NCBI GenBank assembly: GCA_902783835.1
Contig: CACZSN010000006.1
Location: 1 to 64,000, forward strand
Source: an uncultured bacterium
Lineage (GTDB): Bacteria > Cyanobacteriota > Vampirovibrionia > Gastranaerophilales > Gastranaerophilaceae
DNA: 64,000 bases
Reading direction: 5' to 3'
The notes below the pieces were generated by a model, which made no database searches, had not been told where the DNA came from, and saw nothing but the letters and a program-made list of their open reading frames with translations. How positions within the stretch are numbered: the first letter of the stretch is position 1; every line of letters begins with the position of its first letter. A program made the position numbers and the translations under genes. This document shows, piece by piece, positions 36,285 to 45,210 of this stretch.

Positions 36285-37094
36285 CTAATTTAAATATAAA
36301 TCGGCGATTACGTTCAAAATTTTATTCAAAAATTCTTTGTAACTCGAAATCGGTGCGGCACCTGATAATACAATATCCGCAATTTCTCTGCAGGGTTTAA
36401 TATAAATTTCCGCCTTATTTGCAACATTTTTATACATTGATTTTGCGGAATCACCCAATTTTCTTTCTTCCGCTCTGGCAAAAAATCTTTGTTTTTGAGT
36501 TTCCGTATCAATATCAACGTAGATTTTAAAATCAAAAGCTCCTCGGATTTTTTCCGTAAGTGCAAATAAACCCTCAGAAATAATAATTTTCGAGGGTTCT
36601 GCAAGTGTATGATTATCCCATCTGATGGTAGTTCCGGACATGTCATATTTGGGAAGCATTACGGAATTACCGGAAAGAAGTTTTTGAACATGGTTGAACA
36701 TCAAATCCAATTCCAAAGCTTCAGGAACATCCAAATCATATGTTTTCACAAACTCAGCCATGCTTCCGGCTTTTTTGACCTGTTCCGAACGGTCGTAATA
36801 ATAATCGTCCGTATTCACTCGTGTTATAACTTGACCCAAATCATTATCTTTTGCGAAATTTTCTATCGTCTCAATAAATTCTCTTGCAATTGTTGACTTA
36901 CCGCTTGCCGATTCACCCGCAATACCTATCGCCATAGAACGATTAATCTCTCCCGTGATAAATTTTGCCAATAATTCAAGAGATTGAGGATTATAAGACA
37001 AAACGACGGGAACTTCTGACTTACGGTCACATTCAAATAAATCAACCAACTTCCGTTCTATTTCTTTAACATTTTCGACTTGGGTATCAAGCAT
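36285..37094 (-). CDS. Uridine kinase-like P-loop kinase
   Basis: This 269-residue protein has the phosphoribulokinase/uridine kinase fold. The Walker A is AIGIAGESASGKSTIAREFI, and the substrate region is VNTDDYYYDRSEQ with a following FVKTYDLDVPEALELDL. A PKYDMSGTT segment and SEGLFALTEKIR (Walker B-like) complete it. About 50 extra residues precede the Walker A compared with Udk. Pyrimidine ribonucleoside salvage is the likely role; pantothenate-kinase-like or other sugar kinase activity is possible. It is the last host gene before the integrated element. Confidence 0.85.
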   Translation of the reverse strand: MLDTQVENVKEIERKLVDLFECDRKSEVPVVLSYNPQSLELLAKFITGEINRSMAIGIAGESASGKSTIAREFIETIENFAKDNDLGQVITRVNTDDYYYDRSEQVKKAGSMAEFVKTYDLDVPEALELDLMFNHVQKLLSGNSVMLPKYDMSGTTIRWDNHTLAEPSKIIISEGLFALTEKIRGAFDFKIYVDIDTETQKQRFFARAEERKLGDSAKSMYKNVANKAEIYIKPCREIADIVLSGAAPISSYKEFLNKILNVIADLYLN

Positions 37095-37286
37095 ACATTT
37101 CTCAAATCTATTCTTATTGACATTATTATATCAAAAAATTTCTATTTTTCCATTAATGTTTTTCATACAAGAATATGATTTTTACGGCTCAAAAGCACTC
37201 TTTTCAAAGTAAAAGCCCAATCTTTATAACTAAAATATAATATAATTCTTTATAAAAATTTTACATGAGAAGAAAAATTAGGCACT

Positions 37287-37308
37287 AAAAAAGAGCCTTG
37301 CGGCTCTT
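37287..37308 (-). terminator. Original terminator of tRNA-Glu, now separated from it
   Basis: AAGAGCC-TTGC-GGCTCTT with a T run on the minus strand. It directly follows the displaced tRNA 3' end copy (attL) and would have ended tRNA-Glu transcription before the element inserted. Confidence 0.7.
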
Positions 37309-37314
37309 AAAAAA

Positions 37315-37324
37315 ATGGTACCCC
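37315..37324 (+). repeat. Left attachment repeat (attL core)
   Basis: ATGGTACCCC is identical to 46860-46869. It equals the antisense of the last bases of tRNA-Glu including CCA. Confidence 0.7.
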
Positions 37325-37432
37325 TAGTGAAAACTAGTTGGAACCGAATAGTCTCTGACCTCCGCAGGTTTTATGAGTTGAGGCATATTGCATAATGTTT
37401 ATGTTATTATAAAAGTACGAGGAGTTTATTGC

Positions 37433-38278
37433 ATGGATAAAGATTTAACTATATTTGAGGGACAACGTATTAGACATATTTATGATGAAGAAAAAGAAGT
37501 TTATTATTTTTCAGTTGTAGATATTGTTGCCATTCTAATTGATAAAGATTATCAAAGTGCAAGAAAATACTGGAACAAATTAGCTCAACGCCTACGGGAA
37601 GAGGGTTCTGAACAAACGGTGACAAATTGTCACCAGTTGAAAATGCTAGCAGATGACGGGAAAATGCGTAAGACTGATGTTGCCGATATTAAAACTGTTT
37701 TCCGTATCATTCAGTCGATTCCTTCCAAGAAAGCTGAACCTATCAAACAATGGTTGGCTAAAGTTGGACAAGAACGTATTTTGGAAATGGCAGACCCAAC
37801 AACGGCAATAGATAGGGCTAGGGAAACTTATAAAAAACTAGGTCGTTCTGATAAATGGATTCAACAAAGAATGACGGGACAAGAAACAAGAAATAAACTC
37901 ACTGATTACTGGAAAGACCATGAAATTACAAAGAATGAAGAATTTGCAATCTTAACAAACATAATACATCAAGAGTGGAGTGGACTAAGTGTTAAAGAAC
38001 ATAAACAATTAAAGAATTTAAAATCTCAAAACTTACGAGACCATATGAGTGAAGCTGAACTTATTTTTACAGCCTTAGCAGAGCTTTCAACAAGGCAAAT
38101 TGCAGAATCCGAAAACTCTACAGGGCTAGAAGAAAATAAAAAATCCGCCAAACGTGGTGGTAAAATAGCGAAAGAGGCAAAAGAAAAACTCGAATTGGAA
38201 ACTGGAAAGAAGGTTGTAACAGGAGAAAACTTTATTCCCCAACAGAAACGGCAAATCAAAAATAAAGATGAGATTTGA
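37433..38278 (+). CDS. BRO-N / DinD-like protein (antirepressor family)
   Basis: This 281-residue protein resembles the BRO family N-terminal domain proteins often annotated as phage antirepressor or DNA-damage-inducible protein D. The segment VYYFSVVDIVAILIDKDYQS and ARKYWNKLAQRLREEGSEQ is the BRO-N core. KMRKTDVADIKTVFRIIQSI and KAEPIKQWLAKVGQERI continue it, and the C-terminal half is typical of the longer DinD-like group (GRSDKWIQQRM, NLRDHMSEAELIFTALAEL, KRGGKIAKEAKEKLE). ATG 37433 has CGAGGAG 8 bases upstream. It heads a four-gene operon in the element; a sensor or regulatory role is inferred. Confidence 0.8.
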   Translation: MDKDLTIFEGQRIRHIYDEEKEVYYFSVVDIVAILIDKDYQSARKYWNKLAQRLREEGSEQTVTNCHQLKMLADDGKMRKTDVADIKTVFRIIQSIPSKKAEPIKQWLAKVGQERILEMADPTTAIDRARETYKKLGRSDKWIQQRMTGQETRNKLTDYWKDHEITKNEEFAILTNIIHQEWSGLSVKEHKQLKNLKSQNLRDHMSEAELIFTALAELSTRQIAESENSTGLEENKKSAKRGGKIAKEAKEKLELETGKKVVTGENFIPQQKRQIKNKDEI

Positions 38279-38312
38279 AATTAAACGCAATAATCAAAAA
38301 GGAAAAAACTTT

Positions 38313-40121
38313 ATGTCATTATTGGAAATTCAAGAATATTTAGAAAGCAATGTTAAAATATTAGACCATTTATATAAATTTGCCGAATTTATATCATCTA
38401 AAAAATCTGAAGACATTTCAGCTACTGATATAACAAAATTTGATATTGAAAATAGTATTTTTTCAATAATTGAGCATATCAAAACTAAACGTTTAGATTG
38501 GATGGTTAAATCTTATGAAATTATTTCACAAGATTACAATTACGTTATTCAAAGAATAAAACAAACAAAAAATCCATTATTAAAAGCTATTTACTCTGAA
38601 ATATTATATTATTCTGATGAACAAAAATATAAAACCTATATTCAGCAGGCGGTAGAAAGTTATTACGAAGTATTAGATAGATTTTGCATTGAATTATCAA
38701 ATAAATCGACTGATGATTTTATTCATAGCATGATAGATGTTATGAGAAAACTTATACATCTAGCAGTTAAGTCTAAAACCTCAAAGTTAAAGGATATAAA
38801 AAAACTAATTTTAAAAATTATTCAAGTAGATAGTAATGTTAAATTGTATCACTATCTGATTGTTTCTATTATTGAATTGATGTTTGAATATAATAAAACC
38901 TTTAAAAAAAATGATTTTGATGGTGTTGATGATATTTTTTGGAACCTAGTTCAGTTAAAGCTAAAAGAGAAAAATTATCACTATTTAATAAATATAATTC
39001 CTAAATATGGTAATAAAATTGATGAAAAAAGAGGGAAACTATCATATCCTTGGGATGAAGTGTTAGGGAAATGTTTTATAAAAGCAATGGAAAAAGCTGA
39101 TTCTAATCTAACCGCAAGACATTGGTGTATAGATGCAATAAAACACTATACAAGATTAAATAAGTATACAAATAAAATAAAACAACTAGAGCAAAAATAC
39201 ATATCTTTTAAAGATAAATTAGAGTTTACAGAGTTTAAAGAAAATATTGATACTAAACCATTTACAGATGCTGCTGAAGAGATTTTAATGCATTCTCCTA
39301 TAGAAATTTTTAAAATATTATCAGTATCTAATGATTTATACACATCATTAGAGAGTTTAAAAACTCAAGGTGGTGTATTTGATGATATCTTCCCCACCTC
39401 ATATCTTGACCATAATTTGCATCCTTCCAAAATATCATCATTGAAAACTGAACAGGATTTGTATCTTACTAATTATAAATGGTACTGGCAATTATATCAG
39501 ATAACGATACAATACATTCTTATTGAGGGAATTAGGAATAAAAAAATTAAGTTACAAGACTTAATAAATTTTTTGATGAGTTATAGTAGCTTTTTTGATT
39601 TAATAACTACATCCCAATCAAAGAAAAAGCGTTTACGATATAACTGGAGTGCAACTATTATCTCAATTTTTGAGACATATTTCAACGAAATTGAAAAGAG
39701 TTTTGAAGCTCCTAAAAAGTATTATCCTTATTTAGTAACAATAACAGAAAGCCTTGTCCTTAAATTTGAAACTTGGATAAGACATTACCTAGCCTGTTAT
39801 AAACAACCAACTATATCCTCTTTACCTCAAGAAAATGGTATTATTAGAGAAAAAGATTTAAATTATCTTTTATATGATGAATTTATCATTGAGAAATTTG
39901 ATTTTAATGATTTATTATATTTTAGGTATTTATTTATAGCCAAAGAAGGCTGGAATTTACGTAATGAAATTGCACATGGCGTTTTAATTCCTGAACAATA
40001 TACTGTTGAATTATTTAATTGGGTATTTTTTGCATTTTTACGCTTAGCAAAATACGATTTTCCTACGGCTGAAAGAAATCGACTTGTGAAAAACAGAAAA
40101 CAACGATTATTAAAATTATAA
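38313..40121 (+). CDS. DUF4209-like protein with HEPN-type RxxxxH motif
   Basis: The 602-residue, largely helical protein ends in a region resembling DUF4209: LYFRYLFIAKEGWNLRNEIA followed by HGVLIPEQYTVELF. The RNEIAH hexad (Arg550 to His555) matches the R-x4-6-H signature of HEPN ribonucleases found in toxins and anti-phage systems. The first 500 residues are helical repeat-like with no known domain. AAAAGGA precedes ATG 38313. It is 34 bp after the BRO-like gene and 12 bp before the HNH gene. An RNase effector is a hypothesis. Confidence 0.7.
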   Translation: MSLLEIQEYLESNVKILDHLYKFAEFISSKKSEDISATDITKFDIENSIFSIIEHIKTKRLDWMVKSYEIISQDYNYVIQRIKQTKNPLLKAIYSEILYYSDEQKYKTYIQQAVESYYEVLDRFCIELSNKSTDDFIHSMIDVMRKLIHLAVKSKTSKLKDIKKLILKIIQVDSNVKLYHYLIVSIIELMFEYNKTFKKNDFDGVDDIFWNLVQLKLKEKNYHYLINIIPKYGNKIDEKRGKLSYPWDEVLGKCFIKAMEKADSNLTARHWCIDAIKHYTRLNKYTNKIKQLEQKYISFKDKLEFTEFKENIDTKPFTDAAEEILMHSPIEIFKILSVSNDLYTSLESLKTQGGVFDDIFPTSYLDHNLHPSKISSLKTEQDLYLTNYKWYWQLYQITIQYILIEGIRNKKIKLQDLINFLMSYSSFFDLITTSQSKKKRLRYNWSATIISIFETYFNEIEKSFEAPKKYYPYLVTITESLVLKFETWIRHYLACYKQPTISSLPQENGIIREKDLNYLLYDEFIIEKFDFNDLLYFRYLFIAKEGWNLRNEIAHGVLIPEQYTVELFNWVFFAFLRLAKYDFPTAERNRLVKNRKQRLLKL

Positions 40122-40133
40122 TAAGGAATTAAT

Positions 40134-40832
40134 ATGACACAGTGTATTTATTATAAAAATAAAACAGGCTTAACCTTTAACAAACGAGAACATATTTTCC
40201 CTAAAGCTATTGGAGGAATAGAAAGGCTTGATAATGGTGTTGTATCTGACCAAGCTAATGAATTTTTTGCAAATAATCTTGAAGTAAAAACTCTCCGTAC
40301 ATCTGAGGTTTTTGTAGGTCGTTTTGTAAATGGATATAATAAAAAGCCTAGTAAAGAAAAAAAGAAAAATAGAACCTTGCCCGAATATTTATATAATAGA
40401 GAGATTGATTCAAGAACATTAGGCAAGATAGCTTTTAACGTATTAGCGAAGATTAAAGGTAAGGATTATGTATTAAAACCAGAATTTGACGAATTTAGAA
40501 ATTGGATAATAGGCGGAAACAATGATTGGTATCATTGTAAAATGGGAAAAGAGATTATTGCAAGTACACAAATAATGCCAAATCAGTCTCATTATTGTGT
40601 GTTTGTAGATGATGGAGAATATTTAATCGCGGATATTTGCCTATACAATTATTGGAGAAAAATGTTCGGTATCTGTAAAAAATTTGATGATAATTTTGTT
40701 ATTCCGCAAGGTTATATTTGCGATTGGAATAATAAAAGAGAGTTTACCCTTATAGATTTAATGCATGAAATTGCAAATGAAGAAGAATATAAATATTTAA
40801 AATCAAAGGAGAATAGCAATGCTTTGGGATAA
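40134..40832 (+). CDS. HNH endonuclease-like protein with degenerate zinc site
   Basis: This 232-residue protein begins CIYYKNKTGLTFNKREHIFP followed by KAIGG, resembling the HNH_5-type pattern C-x2-C ... EHI-x-P-x-x-x-GG. In a typical member the first motif is CIYC and a later CxxC sits before a Asn; here these read CIYY and SDQAN, so zinc-binding Cys residues are lost while the catalytic EH is kept. The C-terminal 150 residues match nothing I know. AAGGA precedes ATG. It overlaps the next gene by 14 bp. Confidence 0.65.
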   Translation: MTQCIYYKNKTGLTFNKREHIFPKAIGGIERLDNGVVSDQANEFFANNLEVKTLRTSEVFVGRFVNGYNKKPSKEKKKNRTLPEYLYNREIDSRTLGKIAFNVLAKIKGKDYVLKPEFDEFRNWIIGGNNDWYHCKMGKEIIASTQIMPNQSHYCVFVDDGEYLIADICLYNYWRKMFGICKKFDDNFVIPQGYICDWNNKREFTLIDLMHEIANEEEYKYLKSKENSNALG

Positions 40833-41970
40833 TTTGTCGGCATCGATAGAGAATGATTACATAGATTTTAAGCAGGAGTGGTACACTAATGATAAACTAG
40901 GCGACGTTGATATGATACACGACATATTATGTATGAGTAACTCACTTACAGATAGTTTTGACAGGTATATTGTCATTGGTATAGAAGAAGATAAATCTAC
41001 AAAAGAGAAAATAATTCATGATGTAAGTGCAGATAATAATTGCCGACAAAGTGCTGATGTCATTCAAGCTTTAAGAAATTATATGTCAGTTATTCCCAAT
41101 ATTGAGTTAATAAGAGAACAAACCGATAGTGGATATATTGATATTATAAAAATTATGCCAGTTGCTAGGGAATTGCCGTATGTTTTAAATAAAGAGTGTC
41201 AAGCTCAGAAACCTAATGGTAAAAAAGTTACAGTTAGGAAAGAATGGATATATTCAAGAAATTCGGATAGAAACACACCAAAAGATGAGTGTTGCACAAA
41301 AGCAGAATTAGAAGAATTGTTTGCACGCAAGCGAGGAGAACATCTTCCTATTTTAGAAAGGTTCTCAATGTATCTTGATGATATTCATAATTGGAAACAT
41401 CCGAAAAGTGAATATGAAATAGCCGAAAGCGAAACTGCATATTACTACTCTTTGAATCATAAGTTTAAAATTGTAAGAAGTAATAGAGATTTAGACAAAA
41501 CAATATCATTATCACTTGCTAATTCTTATGATGAACTTCTTACTGATACATGTATAGGTGTAGATTATTGGAATTATCGCAATACACAAAATTATTGTTA
41601 TGATGATTGCATAAATCTTTTTAATGTAGAACTATGGGCAGATAATACATTAATAGAAGTTTTTAATATTACGGGAATGTTTATTAAGCATTTTAATTAC
41701 GATAGATATTATGGCTCTTACTATGTGCCTAATCGGATGCATTTGATTGAAAGTGATATTACTATTAATAATAGTAGCGACATAGAAAAGCTACTCGTTT
41801 GGAAAATATGTAAACTACTTTTTCATTTCAACCTATATGATGGCTGTAATTTAGTTACAGACGATGCTTCAAGAATTTTAGAAATATTAAACTATAATTA
41901 TTTACAAAATCCGAGTGAATATCGTAAACAAAATGAAGACTGGCTTTATCTACCAATTAAAAGTAAATAA
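40819..41970 (+). CDS. AlbA_2 (Schlafen-like) domain protein
   Basis: The N-terminal 130 residues fit the AlbA_2/Schlafen core: NDYIDFKQEWY, MIHDILCMSNS, DRYIVIGIEED and a VTVRKEWIYSRNSDRNTP ending. Such domains bind nucleic acid and some have RNase activity; the ExD/FKxxW face is present here. The remaining 250 residues are unassigned. ATG 40819 follows AAAGGAG inside the end of the HNH gene. It closes the four-gene operon. Confidence 0.75.
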   Translation: MLWDNLSASIENDYIDFKQEWYTNDKLGDVDMIHDILCMSNSLTDSFDRYIVIGIEEDKSTKEKIIHDVSADNNCRQSADVIQALRNYMSVIPNIELIREQTDSGYIDIIKIMPVARELPYVLNKECQAQKPNGKKVTVRKEWIYSRNSDRNTPKDECCTKAELEELFARKRGEHLPILERFSMYLDDIHNWKHPKSEYEIAESETAYYYSLNHKFKIVRSNRDLDKTISLSLANSYDELLTDTCIGVDYWNYRNTQNYCYDDCINLFNVELWADNTLIEVFNITGMFIKHFNYDRYYGSYYVPNRMHLIESDITINNSSDIEKLLVWKICKLLFHFNLYDGCNLVTDDASRILEILNYNYLQNPSEYRKQNEDWLYLPIKSK

Positions 41971-42030
41971 TAACGACAGAAAACGACTAAAATAGCTGTA
42001 TAAATTTTATATCTGCAGTAAAATATCAGT

Positions 42031-42405
42031 ATGAATTATAGTATTGAAGATTTTACAAATTATATCGGTAGTAAGACTTGGAAAAATGCCAAGACCTTTG
42101 AACATTTTGCTCCACATGAGTATGTTTTGAGTTTTCCGTGTGAAAAGTTAAAAGCAGAAAATAAATGCCCGAGCAATTGCGACATCTGCAAAGCTGAACG
42201 AAAGGCTTTTGAGGATGCTGTTATGTTTATTCGTGAAAATGGCGAGCGTGCAAAGTTTCAAAACAGAATTTATACGATGCTTTGTCTAGGCAATTATCAA
42301 TACTGGACAATGGGCGACCCGCTTGAAACAACTTGGGTACTTAACAAAGCATTAATCAATGACCCTCGCTGTAAAGTAAAAACATACTGGCTTGATAGAG
42401 TCTAA
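42031..42405 (+). CDS. Hypothetical Cys-rich protein
   Basis: This 124-residue protein has a Cys cluster (SFPCEKLKAENKCPSNCDIC) that may bind zinc and a segment NYQYWTMGDPLETTWVLNKA; I cannot name the family. A TATAAA-like -10 lies about 30 bp upstream; the SD is weak. It ends 4 bp inside the convergent PD-(D/E)XK gene, which hints at a linked pair. Confidence 0.6.
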   Translation: MNYSIEDFTNYIGSKTWKNAKTFEHFAPHEYVLSFPCEKLKAENKCPSNCDICKAERKAFEDAVMFIRENGERAKFQNRIYTMLCLGNYQYWTMGDPLETTWVLNKALINDPRCKVKTYWLDRV

Positions 42406-43436
42406 AGAAGGTCGATATACTCTTTTGCTTGTTTTATCAAGTCATCTACCATTTCAAACTCATTTGTATTACGCTTTGGATAAAGCGGTACAATCAGCAT
42501 ATCGGATTTATCAGATTTCTCTATCAAGTATTTTTTACCTTTATCATCCAAGTTGTAACGGAGTTTTGGCGAATATGTAACCCAATTATTGTTTTCATCA
42601 ATAGTCTTAAATGTCATCCAAAATGGAGTCGTTTTTCCGCAAATCCCTTTTTGCCATAAATTACAACTAAATTGAATGCTTAAGCCAGTCGAAGGATTAT
42701 CTATTCTTAAGTAGCGACAGTACCCGCCTTTTTGTGGAGTAGCTTTAACACCTTTTGAATTACAAATTTTATGAATTAAAAGACTATCAGCAATTTTGTC
42801 AACAATTCTGTAGTAATCTACGATGCGATTTGCCATGTTAGAACTTAAATCACCTGCTGAAAACGGCTTAAAATCCTGATTATTCATTTCTCCAGTAAGC
42901 CCTTTTAACTGTAGTAAATCATTATACAAAGTATCTTCCTGTAAAACATTATCAAGTAGATTAAGAACTTCTTCCCAAGATAAAACAAGCATTGGAGGCT
43001 TGCCGTCTTTTTGTAATAATCTGCCTTGTGGTTTCTCGTATTCAGCAGAAGCGGCAAGTTCATCAACAAGCGATATAATTCTTGATTTAGGACATACAAA
43101 TATAAGTCCTTTCCCACCTTTTTTCTGTAATCGCTCAAGGTAGGTATTAGGCTGATTGTCAGTCAGATTTGCCCAAAACTTCATTTCAAAAATTAAGATT
43201 TCATCATTATGTGTATTCCTTAAAGACATATCAGGTCTTTCAAGATTTTCTCCGCATGATTGAAGCTCAAAATGCAAGTCTTTTTCAAACAGGAGACCTA
43301 ATTCAGTTCCAATATAGTCCAATAAAGTATCACGAGCAGTTGTTGAATTTTGCAGGATATAATGCAGGCTCATTGTTGCAATATCTTCAGTTGATGTTCC
43401 AACACTATTAGCAATATGACACAATAATAAACTCAT
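42402..43436 (-). CDS. PD-(D/E)XK superfamily nuclease-like protein
   Basis: This 344-residue protein has the core ERPDMSLRNTHNDEILIFEM followed by KFWANLTDNQPNTYLERL. Pro68-Asp69 and Glu84-x-Lys86 give the PD-x(14)-ExK site, and the following LTDNQ-x-x-Y resembles nuclease-like proteins in mobile and defence loci. The last 180 residues are of unknown type and might be a sensor. It is the only major minus-strand gene in the element. AAAGGAGA precedes ATG 43436. Confidence 0.75.
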   Translation of the reverse strand: MSLLLCHIANSVGTSTEDIATMSLHYILQNSTTARDTLLDYIGTELGLLFEKDLHFELQSCGENLERPDMSLRNTHNDEILIFEMKFWANLTDNQPNTYLERLQKKGGKGLIFVCPKSRIISLVDELAASAEYEKPQGRLLQKDGKPPMLVLSWEEVLNLLDNVLQEDTLYNDLLQLKGLTGEMNNQDFKPFSAGDLSSNMANRIVDYYRIVDKIADSLLIHKICNSKGVKATPQKGGYCRYLRIDNPSTGLSIQFSCNLWQKGICGKTTPFWMTFKTIDENNNWVTYSPKLRYNLDDKGKKYLIEKSDKSDMLIVPLYPKRNTNEFEMVDDLIKQAKEYIDLL

Positions 43437-43604
43437 TACATTCTCCTTTCAAGTTCAACTGTAAAAATAAGTAAAATCTCTAATTCAAAATGATTATATC
43501 TTAACTGAAACAATTTTATCAAGCTAAAACTCCATTTTGAATTTATGTAAATTAACATTTTAATTTAATACCATGATGTTGATGCTTAAATTGAGGTATT
43601 GACA

Positions 43605-43919
43605 GTGGATAACAGAAAATTATTAGGTTTAAGAATAAAAGAATTACGCAAAAGAGCTTCACTAAGTCAGGAAGTTCTAGCAGAAAAAGCAGGAATTGAG
43701 CCAACATCACTTAGTAATATTGAAAATGGGAGAAATTTCCCGTCATTTATTACATTGGAAAATATTATGCGGGTATTGAATGTCGGGTATTTTGATGTAT
43801 TTCAGTTTGCACAATATGCACCCGCTGATGATTTAATCCAAGAAATCACAACAATTTTAAAAGATAATCCTGAACGAGTAAAAGATGCTTATAAAATTAT
43901 AAAAGCTCTTGTTGATTAA
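43605..43919 (+). CDS. XRE-family regulator of the element
   Basis: The 104-residue protein has an N-terminal HTH: IKELRKRASLSQEVLAEKAG and IEPTSLSNIENGRNFPS, plus a short helical tail (DLIQEITTILKDNPERVKDA). GTG 43605 is chosen because GAGG lies 8 bases upstream; TTG 43599 is too close. It is divergent from the nuclease gene and may control it or the recombinase module. Confidence 0.85.
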   Translation: MDNRKLLGLRIKELRKRASLSQEVLAEKAGIEPTSLSNIENGRNFPSFITLENIMRVLNVGYFDVFQFAQYAPADDLIQEITTILKDNPERVKDAYKIIKALVD

Positions 43920-43982
43920 TTTAACGGTGGCTGACGGTGGAGTTTGTAAAATTTTATTAAACTTCTAAAGAATTATACTTGT

Positions 43983-44019
43983 ATGTATATTTTAACTATG
44001 TTAATATAAAAATATACAT
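43983..44019. promoter_or_regulatory. Inverted repeat upstream of the MerR-like gene
   Basis: ATGTATATTTT (43983-43993) and AAAATATACAT (44009-44019) are perfect 11-bp arms 15 bp apart, followed by TATAAT at 44025-44030. It is a likely operator. Confidence 0.5.
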
Positions 44020-44049
44020 TAGTGTATAATTTCAAAAGAGGTTATTAAT

Positions 44050-44922
44050 ATGACTAGTTCTAAAAACTCAAATAACATAAGTCAAAAGACATTTTTACAA
44101 ATTCATTCTCTTTTAGAATTTGATAACATAGTTGGAACTAATGTTTATAATAAGACTTTTGCAGAGGTTGAGAATATTAATGAACCTCGTTACTATCCGC
44201 AACAGATTATTAAATTAATACCTGAAATAACATCACGGAAATTAAATGATTGGGATGCAAAAGGTTTACTCGTACAACATCGTCAAAGTGATAACGGTTG
44301 GCGCTTGTTTTCTCTTGCAGATGTTATTCGCTTAAGGATTATTCAAGATTTAAAAACTTACGGGATGTCAAATATCCAAATTCAAAAGACTTTAAACGAT
44401 ATTTTTGAATCAAACGACATGAAACGACAGTATTTATTCGAAACCTTTTTAAATGTATGTGCAACAGCAAGAAAGGTTGTTATTATTGTAGAATTTGATG
44501 GAAGTGCATCGTTCTATTTAGAAGATACTGCTTATGTTAATTTAAAAATGGATAAAAGCTGTTGTAAACCTGTTTTAATTCTTCCGTTTTACGACTACTG
44601 TATGCCGTTTATGCCCCATAATGGGTATAAAATGGCTATAACTACCGCTGAGATTGTAAACGAGCAAAGTAGGGCAAGGATTGATGCCGTAGCCGATAAA
44701 TTAATTAATAATGAAAATAAAAACATTAACATAGAACGAAAAAATACTAGAGGAAAAGAGTATTTAATAATGAAAACAACATCAACTGAGACAAATTTAA
44801 ATTTGTCACCTAAAGAGTTGATGAATAGGATTAAAAGTAAACCTTATACAAAAACAATACCTTTTGTTGATGAAAATGGAGCAATGTCTATAACAACAGA
44901 GGTAACGGATAAAATTAAATAA
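44050..44922 (+). CDS. MerR-like HTH protein
   Basis: The 290-residue protein has a MerR-type winged HTH at about 45-115: RYYPQQIIKLIPEITSRKLN, then a GLLVQHRQSDNGWRLFSLAD segment (wing) and VIRLRIIQDLKTYGMSNIQI. A C-terminal domain of 170 residues is unassigned. GAGG precedes ATG. Its position before two small genes and the recombinase suggests control of excision or transfer. Confidence 0.75.
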   Translation: MTSSKNSNNISQKTFLQIHSLLEFDNIVGTNVYNKTFAEVENINEPRYYPQQIIKLIPEITSRKLNDWDAKGLLVQHRQSDNGWRLFSLADVIRLRIIQDLKTYGMSNIQIQKTLNDIFESNDMKRQYLFETFLNVCATARKVVIIVEFDGSASFYLEDTAYVNLKMDKSCCKPVLILPFYDYCMPFMPHNGYKMAITTAEIVNEQSRARIDAVADKLINNENKNINIERKNTRGKEYLIMKTTSTETNLNLSPKELMNRIKSKPYTKTIPFVDENGAMSITTEVTDKIK

Positions 44923-45027
44923 ATTCAGTGGCTAAAAAATAGAGCTGAATTATTCGGATAACAAAATATTTTAAGGCGGCAACAAGAGACGTTGAACCTT
45001 AATACAAAAGCAAAAGGATGGATAACC

Positions 45028-45210
45028 ATGCTTAGTATTAAGGCGTGCAGACATAGTCTTAGAAAGTATGCCAAAGATTTAGATGATAGTGAAGTTGAGG
45101 CTATCAGAGATTTAATGTACCAATTAGCATTTGTTATGGTAGAAGATTACCTGAATAAATGCTCTAAAATTGTGCCGATTACGGCGGAAAGGAACACAAA
45201 TGAAAAATGA
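45028..45210 (+). CDS. Small hypothetical protein of the element
   Basis: A 60-residue helical protein (SLRKYAKDLDDSEVEAIRDL) with AAAGGA upstream of ATG 45028. It overlaps the next gene by 11 bp in another frame, which supports expression. No family known. Confidence 0.6.
   Translation: MLSIKACRHSLRKYAKDLDDSEVEAIRDLMYQLAFVMVEDYLNKCSKIVPITAERNTNEK

Larger units (their letters stand above)
37095..37432. other. Intergenic region holding the left junction of the element
   Basis: AT-rich sequence to about 37285, then a minus-strand terminator, the 10-bp repeat at 37315-37324, and the left end of the element with the small hairpin CTAG-TGAAAA-CTAG (37324-37337). No complete gene. Confidence 0.6.

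Noticed and set aside
36182-36400. + strand ORF of 72 codons between the DUF-less small gene and the kinase gene
   Set aside because: It runs more than 100 bp into the antisense of the kinase gene, starts without an SD and has shadow-like composition.
37315-37400. A second, damaged tRNA at the left edge of the element
   Set aside because: It ends in a CCA-like TACCA on the minus strand and has a CTCATAA loop-like stretch, but no acceptor stem pairs and the T arm fails. Better explained as the attL copy plus element DNA.
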